Both the position numbers and the translations under genes were made by a program. Below, in pieces: positions 25,724-35,300 of a stretch of 64,000 nt of DNA (its first letter is position 1; each line of letters begins with the position of its first letter). Under the pieces are notes generated by a model. The model worked only from the letters and a program-made list of their open reading frames with translations, did no database searches and was not told the origin of the DNA. This stretch comes from Desulfosarcina alkanivorans (GTDB lineage Bacteria > Desulfobacterota > Desulfobacteria > Desulfobacterales > Desulfosarcinaceae): NCBI RefSeq assembly GCF_009688945.1, contig NZ_AP021874.1, forward strand, positions 2,046,001 through 2,110,000. The letters run 5' to 3'.

Positions 25724-26461
25724 ATGTTATTTGCCGCCAAGCACCGGAAGGATCGAAACTTCAAGCTACGCGAGGACGAAGTCACTTCCTGCATACTCGG
25801 CCCTTTGTCGTACATGCCCCCCGAAGACGTCTGGGCGCTGTTTCGGGTATGGCTGCCCTTCAAGGTGGAAATGTGGCCCACCGAAACTCCGACTGGTGCG
25901 GATCTGTCCTTTTGGCCGAACCTGGAGAATGAAGGACGAACCGAACCCGACCTGGTTGTCCGCTTCACCAATAATGCCAAACCAATGTTGACGGTGTTGT
26001 TCGAGATCAAGTGGAATTCCGCCATATCCGGAAAACAGGAACTGGTAAACCAGTGGGAAGCCTTGTCAGATGATGAAAAAAAGACCGCTTTCCACATCTA
26101 CCTGGTGAAAGATACTGGACGTGGGAATCGGGAGTTAACCCAATCATTGACGGATTCTCCGAAGAAGTTGTGGCGTGAACGGTTGGTCTGTGTTGGATGG
26201 CGTAGTCTGATTGAGATCCTGCTCTACAATCGGCCGAAATTCGGAACGGCCATGAATCTCTGGGCAGACGGCGTAATTGCGTTTTTGCAGCGGCGGGGAC
26301 AGACGACCTTTACCGGGTTCGAGTGGTTGGCCGACGAAATCGTATCCATCGCTCCCGAAAAAGAGCTTTTTTGGAATCCTTTGCCCTGGTTTTCAATGGG
26401 AAACAAAGTATCTCCACCCACCGTAGATCCTATTTTCTGGAGAACTAATTCTAACGATTAG
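25724..26461 (+). CDS. PD-(D/E)XK nuclease-like protein
   Basis: 245 residues. A restriction-endonuclease-like core can be read as Glu near 18-19, Asp76 in TEPDLVVRF and Glu94-x-Lys96 in VLFEIKW, followed by Gln105 in GKQELVNQW. The C-terminal part (FTGFEWLADEIVSI, FWNPLPWFS) is unknown. It is probably a DNase or DNA-end-binding protein. Its neighbour at 26480 is 18 bp downstream on the same strand, so they form a pair. It is convergent with the helicase end of the large defence operon. The ribosome binding site is GAGAGGGGAAA. Confidence 0.6.
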   Translation: MLFAAKHRKDRNFKLREDEVTSCILGPLSYMPPEDVWALFRVWLPFKVEMWPTETPTGADLSFWPNLENEGRTEPDLVVRFTNNAKPMLTVLFEIKWNSAISGKQELVNQWEALSDDEKKTAFHIYLVKDTGRGNRELTQSLTDSPKKLWRERLVCVGWRSLIEILLYNRPKFGTAMNLWADGVIAFLQRRGQTTFTGFEWLADEIVSIAPEKELFWNPLPWFSMGNKVSPPTVDPIFWRTNSND

Positions 26462-26479
26462 CCAAGAAAGGAAGGTATA

Positions 26480-27106
26480 ATGAACGGAGAGAACCTATTC
26501 AATGCTGCAACAGTCATGTACAAGGCCGGTGAAGAAATCGAAGCGATGTTGGAAAAGCTATTCTCCCTGTTGGAACAAAAACTGGAGACGGTGGAGGGAA
26601 TTCGCAAGGTCGAATTTAAGGATGACAATTCTGACGATACCAGTGAATGGGTTTATCGAGATTTGATCCGCAATTACTGCATCTACAAAAAGAGCGCCAG
26701 GAACCCCAGTGCCTATTTGGCCATTCAGATTAAACTGTGTGACCTGGAAGAAGCCGAAATCGTCGGTCAACAGCCTCTGATTTATGTTCTGTTTTCATCC
26801 GGCGGGGATTGGGCGCTTGACGAGTTCCTGCTCCAGAGGGCAGTCAGTGAGGGATTTGAGTTGGAGGACGGTTGCCTGTGGCAACGGTACGACGACGATG
26901 AGGACCGCTCCCAGCAACGGTCATGGAAGGACGCCGAATGCGCCTTTGTGGTTCCTCTGACGGCTATCAATACACCTGAGGACTTACAGGAGATGATTAT
27001 TGATCCCATCTACCTTTTAATGAAAACCGGATTGGACCCGAAAAAGATGGATCGACGGATTTTCCGATTCAAGATAGATGATTCGGAAGTTCGCCTCCTA
27101 ACCTGA
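26480..27106 (+). CDS. Hypothetical protein, partner of the nuclease-like gene
   Basis: 208 residues, acidic, no recognised family. Predicted helical N-terminus (ATVMYKAGEEIEAMLEKLFSLLEQKLETVEGI) and alternating beta-like segments (YLAIQIKLCDLEEAEIVGQQPLIYVLFSSGGDWALDEFLL). The ribosome binding site is AAAGGAAGG before the ATG. It is likely co-transcribed with 25724-26461. The fold could be of an immunity, inhibitor or accessory protein; nothing visible decides. Confidence 0.6.
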   Translation: MNGENLFNAATVMYKAGEEIEAMLEKLFSLLEQKLETVEGIRKVEFKDDNSDDTSEWVYRDLIRNYCIYKKSARNPSAYLAIQIKLCDLEEAEIVGQQPLIYVLFSSGGDWALDEFLLQRAVSEGFELEDGCLWQRYDDDEDRSQQRSWKDAECAFVVPLTAINTPEDLQEMIIDPIYLLMKTGLDPKKMDRRIFRFKIDDSEVRLLT

Positions 27107-27316
27107 TTTTAATTGAAAAGAACAATCTCAAATGTATGTCTTAACCTATATTTGAATTGATAAACTGATATCCAAGCTAACTGTGCTTGGCATTTTAATA
27201 TCACAAGATTTCCAACAGTATCGGCATCTACAGGTTGGAGTGATCTGGTCCTATATAGTCCGGCTGCATCCAGACCAACCTACAATCTTGACTTTTCATT
27301 CCTGTCGTTACTCTGA

Positions 27317-30103
27317 TTAGTTTTCAATTCCTAACAATGCCAGCGGCGTGGCGGAGTAAGACATCTCTTCGTTGATGATGCCCGAATAACCCAATTCACG
27401 GTGCAAAAGCTCTTGGAGACGAGATTTTTTATTAGCTGCTTGTATCTTCCATTGTTCGGGCGGCACTGATGGTGCCTGCATTCCCAAGAGCTTGTCATCC
27501 AGCCTTTCAAGCCATGGGGCTCGATCACCATCAGGATTCATTCCAATTTTTACGATATGGTGAGTGGCTTGGCCGTCTTTTCCATAGGTACTGATTTTCC
27601 AGAACGTAAGCATACCATCACCGACAAGACCTTCGACTTTTCCTGTCAGGGCGCGGGTACTTGTCCCTGCAGCGGCATATTTACGCATGAACTGATTTAC
27701 AATGGGGTGCTCTAATCCGATAAGCTGCAGGTTTTCTTCCTGGAGTGCAGTATCACGGTCCGTCGTAAACAATATATTGGGTTCGCTATCCCTGATCAGT
27801 GCCCACCTGCCGTCACTCTCTTGCCGAAAGGTCCATCCCAGAAGCCTTGCCGATCTGGCGATAAAGCTGACAAGTCGCTGCATGCCACGGCCCTGATCAT
27901 CGAATTTCTCGTAGTCGCCAAGGTTGAATCGGTCCAGTTCCTGAAAGAGTTCAAAAACAACCTGACGTGCCAGATCGGCATTCGACAAGGCGACTTCGAG
28001 TTCCTGGCGGGTCCTCTTCAAGGTGGGATCGCTAATGGCATCTTGATAGAGTCGGTCATAGCTTAAGGTGCTGCTGAGCTGTCCCAGTACCTGGGTTCTC
28101 AAATCCTCGGCGATCTGCCCATGTTCGTCCACCTTGCCCAGGGTTCGAGCGATGTCACCCAGCTTCTCCTCCAAAAGCATAAATATCTGGCCCTCAATCG
28201 TATCGGCAGCCACCAGGTTATACACCTGAGCGGTGGACTCCTGCCCATAGCGATGGATGCGGCCGATGCGCTGTTCAAGATCCATGGGGTTCCAAGGCAG
28301 GTCATAGTTGAAAAGGATGCGTGCAAATTGAAGGTTAATTCCTTCACGACCGGCAGCGGTACAGACCAGGACCTTGGGGCCATCCTTACGGCGGAATCTC
28401 CTTTGCGCTGCCGTCTTCGCCCCATGGTCGCCACCTTTGAGGACATCAATGCCTGCGCCTGGAAATTCTTGATCCAGCTGCTTTCTGATGGCCTCCACGG
28501 TACCGAGGTAGGTGGCAAAAATAACGACCTTTTCGTTAGGATTCTGCTGCCATATTTGTCGCAAGGCATGAGATAGCATCGCGGTCTTGGACTCAATTCC
28601 GCCAGGAAAATGAGCGAGAAGATCAAGGATGCGCTGCCGCTCCTCAGGCAATGCAACCGCCACCAACAAAGCGGCAGACGCTTCACCGGCACCTGCCTCG
28701 TATTCCGAGTCGGAGTAGCTCTCAGCCGCTCCTGCAAAGGATAGCGCCTCGCTGCGTTTCTTGAGTAGTTGATATTTGGCGTCGGCGAGGATCTGATCGG
28801 TCTGGGCATTACCCACCGGGTCGAAGGGGATCGAATGGATTTGGTGGATGATCTGCCGAGCCTCTTCAAAAACCCGGTTCCGTCCATCTACATCAAGCAG
28901 TTCATCTCGCTCGATTCCTTCCTGGATGGTCAGCATCAACAACCGGCGCTGAAGCGTTGAACGGATGGCGGCAAAGCTGCTGGCGGCGATTTTCTGGAAA
29001 ACGGTCATCACAAAGCCGAGAGCACGGCCCTTATTACCCTGTTGGGCCGCCAAGTTGTAACCGTCCCTGAGGTAGCCCAGGATTGCGTTGTAAAACTCTT
29101 TCTCCCGTTCAGACAACTCAAAACCTTCAGTATGTACCATGCGACGAACAAATAGTGGGCTGCCATCCTGTGCGCAGGCATCGGCTTTTGTGCGGCGGAT
29201 CACCACCGCATTGAGACGGTGCCGGTTATGGACCATGTCCCGGTCGTTTTCGAATAGTTCGGGACTGAGCAAACGGATCAGCATCCAAAAGCGGAAATGA
29301 TCGCCTTGGTGTGGCGTTGCTGAAAGCAGAAGCAGATCCCGACAATGGTTTCGGATGGCTTCGGCGAGTTTAAAATTTTCCGTCTTTTTGACCTTGTTGC
29401 CGTTGCGATAAACGCTCAGGTGGTGCGCTTCGTCAAAAACCACAAGATCCCACGGCGGTGCGGCAAGCAGTTTTTTAACGCGTGCCGGGCGTTTAAGTGT
29501 ATCGATCGAGACAATCAGGCGGTTGTGTTTGGCAAAGGCGTTGGATTTACGGTCGGTTACATCTCCCTCGCTGCCGAACACTTCAAAATCGAGGTTAAAA
29601 ACTTCGTTCAATTCCCTGCGCCAGTTCTCCACGAGCCCTGCGGGGACAATCATAATCGCACGGGTCAGTTCGCCCCGAGATGCCAATTCTCGAAGGATCA
29701 AGGCGGCTTCAATGGTTTTGCCCAAACCGACCTCGTCAGCCACCAAGAACCGCTTGGGGCGAGTGTTCGCCACCCGGTGAACCAGCACTACCTGATGGGG
29801 CAGCAGATCGACTTTGGCGGAGGTCAACGTTGCGGCACTTTCCATTAGCGGTAGTTCCTCAGCCTCGACCGCCAGCCAGAGCTGTTCAAGTCTTTCCGCC
29901 GTTGCCGGAACCATGCCCTGAACGATCTGGTCAAACCGATCAGCCACAGGAAGCAGAGAATCAGCCGGAACCTGCCTTTCACCGTGAGCGCGAAAAAAGA
30001 CAGTGACATACCCCGTCGGTTCACGATCCACAACGACCCCATCCCCCAATTCGGGGTGGCTGATCTTCAGGCCGGGTTGAATCTCATGAAATGCGTGCGA
30101 CAT
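27317..30103 (-). CDS. SNF2/DEAH-type helicase of a BREX-like defence operon
   Basis: 928 residues. The N-terminal CarD/SH3-like piece has GDGVVVDREPTGYVTVFFRAHGE. The helicase core follows: motif I DEVGLGKT (123-130), motif II DEAH (224-227), motif III LLSATPH, and in the second RecA domain EGINLQFARILFNYDLPWNPMDLEQRIGRIHRYGQ (motifs V-VI). The C-terminal ~280 residues are a family-specific extension. Such helicases (COG0553) occur in DISARM (DrmD) and in BREX-type clusters (BrxHII). Last gene of the minus-strand operon; its start overlaps the preceding gene by 20 bp. Presumed role: translocation on foreign DNA. Confidence 0.9.
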   Translation of the reverse strand: MSHAFHEIQPGLKISHPELGDGVVVDREPTGYVTVFFRAHGERQVPADSLLPVADRFDQIVQGMVPATAERLEQLWLAVEAEELPLMESAATLTSAKVDLLPHQVVLVHRVANTRPKRFLVADEVGLGKTIEAALILRELASRGELTRAIMIVPAGLVENWRRELNEVFNLDFEVFGSEGDVTDRKSNAFAKHNRLIVSIDTLKRPARVKKLLAAPPWDLVVFDEAHHLSVYRNGNKVKKTENFKLAEAIRNHCRDLLLLSATPHQGDHFRFWMLIRLLSPELFENDRDMVHNRHRLNAVVIRRTKADACAQDGSPLFVRRMVHTEGFELSEREKEFYNAILGYLRDGYNLAAQQGNKGRALGFVMTVFQKIAASSFAAIRSTLQRRLLMLTIQEGIERDELLDVDGRNRVFEEARQIIHQIHSIPFDPVGNAQTDQILADAKYQLLKKRSEALSFAGAAESYSDSEYEAGAGEASAALLVAVALPEERQRILDLLAHFPGGIESKTAMLSHALRQIWQQNPNEKVVIFATYLGTVEAIRKQLDQEFPGAGIDVLKGGDHGAKTAAQRRFRRKDGPKVLVCTAAGREGINLQFARILFNYDLPWNPMDLEQRIGRIHRYGQESTAQVYNLVAADTIEGQIFMLLEEKLGDIARTLGKVDEHGQIAEDLRTQVLGQLSSTLSYDRLYQDAISDPTLKRTRQELEVALSNADLARQVVFELFQELDRFNLGDYEKFDDQGRGMQRLVSFIARSARLLGWTFRQESDGRWALIRDSEPNILFTTDRDTALQEENLQLIGLEHPIVNQFMRKYAAAGTSTRALTGKVEGLVGDGMLTFWKISTYGKDGQATHHIVKIGMNPDGDRAPWLERLDDKLLGMQAPSVPPEQWKIQAANKKSRLQELLHRELGYSGIINEEMSYSATPLALLGIEN

Positions 30104-30584
30104 AATAGCCTACAATTACCTCTTCTTTTGACTGGTCGCCTTCGCGGACAACGCGCTTCATATTTACGGTGGCGCTGCCATCCCAGAGCCCCTCAGACAG
30201 CCTTATCTGCTTCCGGTCGCGGCGGCGGAATAACACCTCTTCTTCCAACGCGGTCTCTTCAAACGCTTTGTGATGAGAGGTAAACCCGAATACGACACCG
30301 CAATCGGTCCATCGGTTTTGCAGATGGATCAATAAGGGCCGTATCCGGCAGGAGAGAAAATCTTCCGCCTCCTGTGGTTCAGTGGTTTCGATGACCGTCT
30401 CTAGGCCTGAGATGAGGATGGTTCTGCCGGATACTGGGGGATTGGCCGGTAGCCCCTTGGACCAGGTCAGCGCCTGGCGCAAAGAGATCACTGAACCATC
30501 GGCGATGAATGGACCCAGGCTTTTCTGATCGAAAATGACACATGAGCCTCTGCGCTGCCAGACGTTATTCGATATGGTGTCCAT
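30084..30584 (-). CDS. Small protein of the defence operon, function unknown
   Basis: 166 residues. Has beta-like segments TILISGLETVI and CGVVFGFTSH, and a C-terminal motif FRRRDRKQIRLSEGLWDGSATVNMKRVV. No P-loop is visible, so it is not obviously the BREX-3 ATPase BrxF, though its size and position suggest an equivalent partner of the helicase. It starts 2 bp after the DUF4276 stop and overlaps the helicase start by 20 bp, so it belongs firmly to the operon. Confidence 0.7.
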   Translation of the reverse strand: MDTISNNVWQRRGSCVIFDQKSLGPFIADGSVISLRQALTWSKGLPANPPVSGRTILISGLETVIETTEPQEAEDFLSCRIRPLLIHLQNRWTDCGVVFGFTSHHKAFEETALEEEVLFRRRDRKQIRLSEGLWDGSATVNMKRVVREGDQSKEEVIVGYYVARIS

Positions 30585-30586
30585 TT

Positions 30587-31144
30587 TCAGCCCCCTGCAA
30601 GATTTACAATTCCAGACAGAAGCACCCTAAAACTCTTGGACCGATTGGCCTCCAGATTCAAGTAAGGTGCAATGGCTCTAGAGCCAACTACTTTATCGTA
30701 GATATTGCCAGTCAATCGATAAAGCTCCTCAGCCGGATGGCTCAGTGTATCCGGCTCGCGGAACTTTCTTTTTTGTTGCTGTCTCGCCAGTCCCCTGATT
30801 CCAAGCCCTTGTTCCACTGCGGCCAAATCCCCCAGATAAAAACTCTCCAGTTCCCGGCAGGCAACGCGCACCAAGACCCCCTCCCGCCCCGCCTCGTGGC
30901 ACAAGTCGGTCAGCTTGGCTTTGATTGCTTCGCAATCACCAGAGTCCTGATCACGCATGACCACAAAAACGGAATCCGGCAACCGCCAACCGTGCAGCCT
31001 CTTCTTCAGGTTCTTTTCCAGATCCTGTTTTCCCTGAAAAACCAAATAACGAATCTGAATGTTTTCAGGCAGCATACGAGGCAATACCCCTTCAAGCATC
31101 TCACGTGCCGATGGTTCTTCGAGAAAAAAAACAATGGTCTTCAT
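30587..31144 (-). CDS. DUF4276 family protein, TOPRIM-like, paired with an AAA ATPase
   Basis: 185 residues. A TOPRIM-type pattern is visible: Glu in the first strand (VFFLEEPSARE), an acidic strand VFVVMRDQDSGDC, and ACRELESFYLGD, which is typical of DUF4276/RloB-type proteins. These small proteins are thought to be effector nucleases working with an ABC-type AAA ATPase. Its start overlaps the stop of the AAA gene by 4 bp (ATGA at 31141-31144), so the two are coupled. In PARIS, RloAB and related systems an ATPase plus TOPRIM pair has this layout; homology to those is inference. Confidence 0.75.
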   Translation of the reverse strand: MKTIVFFLEEPSAREMLEGVLPRMLPENIQIRYLVFQGKQDLEKNLKKRLHGWRLPDSVFVVMRDQDSGDCEAIKAKLTDLCHEAGREGVLVRVACRELESFYLGDLAAVEQGLGIRGLARQQQKRKFREPDTLSHPAEELYRLTGNIYDKVVGSRAIAPYLNLEANRSKSFRVLLSGIVNLAGG

Positions 31145-32328
31145 CGCGGATCGGCTCCTTCAAAGAAGCCCTGCTCCCAAAGGTAGCCCATTTGATCGCC
31201 TTCGGACATGTAGGCAGCAAGCTGTTCATCGTCTTTTGCACGGTGGACTTGGGTGTAACCCTCCTTTTTTACAAGCCAAAAAACCTCATCGAGCCTGGCC
31301 GCATTCAAAAAATCCGGAGAATGGGTAGAAACAAAAACTTGACCACCTCGGTTTGCATAAGCCCGAAACTCTTCGGCCAACTCCCACAGCAACTTGGGAT
31401 ACAGTTGATTTTCCGGTTCTTCAACACATAGCAGCGGATGGGGTGTCGGGTCATATAGAAGCGTAAGATAGGCCAACATTTTTATGGTACCATCCGAAAC
31501 ATAGCGGGCGAGAAAGGGATCTTCGAATGAGCCATCCTGGAATTTCAACAGAACGCGACCTTCTTCTGTGGTCTTGGATTCCACGCTGGATATGCCTGGG
31601 ACACGCATTTTGAGAAGGGAAAGAATCTTGTCGAAGGTGTTTCTTTCATTGTTGTGTAGATATTCTATCACCAAAGAGAGGTTTTCGCCCTCTCGGGAAA
31701 GATGCTCTGCATATCCGGCTTCCTGTTCCGGCCGAGCCTTGCTGATATGGAAGTCGGAAATATGCCAGTTTTCAATCAAGTCACCTAGGGCCACCACCGC
31801 TGGAAACCGTTCAAACTGAGCCAGCCCCTTGATAGCGAGAATATCCGGTGACTTCAGCACCTGATCCTCGCGATTCAGATCATTCACGTCGGTGACCGAA
31901 TCCAGTTCGTTGGTAACGGCAGTCCCTCTTCCCTTGGAAATATCAAGAAAATGCCAGGGCTGACCGCTACTGCCCCTGCGGTATTTAAGAATTTCTCGTT
32001 CAACTATCGCTTTTCCCTGTTTTTCGTTGATCTGTAGAAAATAGGTGGTCAGCGGGCTGTCCGATCTGGCGCGAAACTTCAGCTCAATTTCGATTGGCCC
32101 CTTGGAATTTCTGCTGCAAACTTCTTGAAAGCCACGGCTGCCTCCCAACCTTGCCAGGGCCGCATTTATGTTGCTGGACATGGCATCGCGCAGAAATTGA
32201 AAGACCTGAAAAATCGTGGATTTCCCCGTACCGTTGGCGCCCACAATAATGCACAAATTCGGCAGATCTGATAATTCTGCATCCCTGAAGGATTTGAAGT
32301 TTTTTAAACGAATGGATTCAATTTTCAT
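31141..32328 (-). CDS. AAA/ABC-type ATPase (COG4637-like), partner of DUF4276
   Basis: 395 residues. Walker A GANGTGKS (30-37), signature-like YVSDGTIKMLAYLTLL, Walker B LLCVEEPENQLYP, and H-loop VFVSTHSPDFLN. The start MKIESIRLKNFKSF is classical for AAA_15/AAA_21 RecF/SMC-like ATPases. The C-terminus WEQGFFEGADPR ends in the overlap with the DUF4276 gene. It probably senses foreign DNA or a phage product and controls the TOPRIM partner. Inserted between the methyltransferase and the small-protein/helicase part of the operon, 11 bp after the methyltransferase stop. Confidence 0.87.
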   Translation of the reverse strand: MKIESIRLKNFKSFRDAELSDLPNLCIIVGANGTGKSTIFQVFQFLRDAMSSNINAALARLGGSRGFQEVCSRNSKGPIEIELKFRARSDSPLTTYFLQINEKQGKAIVEREILKYRRGSSGQPWHFLDISKGRGTAVTNELDSVTDVNDLNREDQVLKSPDILAIKGLAQFERFPAVVALGDLIENWHISDFHISKARPEQEAGYAEHLSREGENLSLVIEYLHNNERNTFDKILSLLKMRVPGISSVESKTTEEGRVLLKFQDGSFEDPFLARYVSDGTIKMLAYLTLLYDPTPHPLLCVEEPENQLYPKLLWELAEEFRAYANRGGQVFVSTHSPDFLNAARLDEVFWLVKKEGYTQVHRAKDDEQLAAYMSEGDQMGYLWEQGFFEGADPR

Positions 32329-32339
32329 TGCACACCTCG

Positions 32340-35300
32340 TTATTCCATATCCAACATTTCAAAAAGTGAAAGCTGAGTTGGTTTATCTGAACGATCCTTG
32401 CGGTTTCGCCAATGCTCGACCAATTGGGCTGCCGTTCTCGCTGCCATGCGGTTGGCGGGATTCGGGTCCACCTCTGCAAACCATTTCAGGATTTCATCCA
32501 CCGATTTCTTGATGCGAAAGTTCGGGTTGTTGAGTTCAACATCAATTCTCAAGCCCGAGTTGGGATAAGCGGTGCCGATGAGGAAATGGGCCTGGTCAAG
32601 GTCGGTTTTAATTACCTTGCGGTTGCGACCGCGTTCCGTAAAGAAGGCAAAGCGTTCGTGAATGGGCACCACATGGACCGCCCGGCCCACCACCCGAATC
32701 CATCCTTTGGCCTCCAGATCGCCCTGGGCGATGCCGGTACCGCGCAGGGTTTTATGCAGCTCGTCCCGTTCCATTTCGGTGCGGTTTTTAAATAGGCGCA
32801 AATAGAGACGACTGGCGGGTTCCGCGCTGTCGGGCGGTCTAAGGCCACCGGTCTGGGTGGTGTCTTCCAGCATGTCATCAAGAAGTTGGTTAATACCGAG
32901 CAGCGCATCGCGCACCTCTAGTACCTGCCCGTCGCCAGTGAACACCTGTCCATAATGGCGCGAGTAGAATTCCAGCGATTTACCGCGTAAGATCACCCTC
33001 AGGTCCGATTCGGGAAGGGTTGTACCGTGAGTGTGTTCCAGCAATTCTTTTAGCCGCACCGTTTCGTCCTTCACCCAGCGACGCATCCGTGCCCAGCTTA
33101 CCGGCTCGGGCGCAGTAAGGCGTTTTCGGCAGACATGGATGATGTCGTATTCAATTTTTTTGCTCCCAAATGCTGCATTAGCCGCATCACCTTTTGTCTC
33201 ATCACTTCTGACTGGATAGGTAGAGACCAACACATAACCGGCATCAAAAAGCGCTCTCAGTACATCAATCCATGCTTGGTCTTCGTTGTGGTGAAAGGTA
33301 AAGGCCATGATGCCACCATCTTTAAGGCGGTGGCCAGCCTCGGCCCAGCAGGCCGAAAGAGTCTGGCTGTAAAAATCGCTTGAGGGTTGCTGCCGGTAGA
33401 GCGGATTTGGGTCCTTTTCCGTCAGGGCATCGTCTCCGGTCAGTTCCTGGATTCGGTCCAGGTATTTCGACTCAATAAAAGTCTCTTTCTCATAATCCTC
33501 CCGGTCGTCGGGATGCTGTGCTGGATCATCTATAGCCTGAAGAGCTTTGGGGGTAAACTCGGGGTCAAAATAGGCCACTTCTGGCAGCCCAGCATACCAT
33601 TTTCGCAGAGGTATCCGGAGCCATACATAAAAGAAATCAGCCAAATCAGCATAATAAAGATTATTGCCGAAAGGGGGATCGGTGATCACCAGATCAAATT
33701 GCTCGTTGCCGAGCATCGACAGATCTGTGGAAGATCCACAGTAGGGTTCGTTGCCAGGGATAATAGGATCTCCTAATTCAAGACGCTGGCTTTTCGCTTT
33801 TTCGGTTCCAGGTAATAACAGGCATTCCCAAGGTGTTTTGGCCCATTCAACCCCGCCTACTGCATTGGCAGTATTTGATTGCCAATTACCTCGGCCAAGG
33901 GAATTGAATACACAGTTTTCCACAGCCAAGTTCTTTGGATGATAGTTTGGGTTTGACATCATCGGAACCAATTTGTCGTAACCAGTATCCCAGAAACAAA
34001 ACATATTTTGATTCCGCAGATACTGCTGAAACGCGCCCAACACCTGTTCTCGCACATCCAATGGCCAGGAAGCTTCCCTTGCCTCAGTAATGGCCTTAAG
34101 GAGATTGGCATGCACCAGAAGTTGGCGTGGATTGAACATTTTCCACCAGTGGGTGTACCCTCTTGTGGTTAGATTTCCTTTTTGGACATGTGTTTCCCAT
34201 GCATAAGGCAATACAGAGCGGGGCCAATACTCCGATAAATCGACCTCCGCACGATTTGACCATTCCTTTTCGGATTCGCTCAGCCGCCAGAGATCGTCCT
34301 TGCCGGGTGCTTTGAAATAGCGACCACCGTAAGTGTAGCCTTCGGCCGCGCATTTGGGGCAGTGGCATTGTAGAGTATAGGGTGCAATCGGAGCATTATG
34401 CTTTGCCTCTCTTTCAGATGTAGCAATATCCGCTATTCTTCCGCAATTGGCACATTGAAAAGTGGATCTTTGTGGTACAGTCCCTTGGCCGGTTTCAATC
34501 GTTGTCCCATCAGCTAAAGTTACAGCGTCAGGAAGGGATTTGCCGCGCAATTCAATCATGCGCAGATGCTTCAGACGTTTTTCAAACCAATCAACAGTCG
34601 CCTCTGCGGGGGCACCGGCCCAACCGCCCAGTTCTTCTTCTCCACTAAAGCCCGAGGCGCCCTTCATCCAGTCGGGATGGATGAGCAGATACATTTGCAC
34701 CGGTTTCTTTTTAAGAGAGAAATCTTTCTTTTTGCGTTGGGTGGCTCTGAGGCTCGGCCGGGAGTGGTGTTCAATCACATCGGCCAGCCGCTTTCCGGCG
34801 AAGGTGCCACATTGCGGGCAATGGAGACCCGGCTCTTGTAAAACGGTGGCCTTGAGAGCCAACGCCCGTTCCCAGGTGTCGTTGGCATTGCCTTTGTCGT
34901 ATTCGTTCAACAGCCGCGCGAAATCCTGCGTCAATTCGGTGAACGGGACATCCCCATCCACCACCACCCGTTCCGCACCAGGAGCCATGCGAGTTTCGCC
35001 AAGCTCAGCATGGAAAATCGTACCGCAGCCCGGGCAGGTCAGCTCGGCATATCCCGTGGAGAGTTTTTTCTCGGCAATGACTGGTGTTCGGAAAATAGGC
35101 GTTCGATGACCGCAGCCTTTGGCTTGACAGGGACCGTGCTTGGCCCAGAAGGTGTAAATCACTTCCGGGCCTTCCCAACGATATCGAGAGCGCTGCCCAG
35201 GAGCCAATTCGATAGGGTCCAGATTGACCGTTTCCCCGCTTTCCACATCGATCCAACGCCCCTGGTGTCCGCGTGGGCAGGTAGTGGTGTAAAATGGCTG

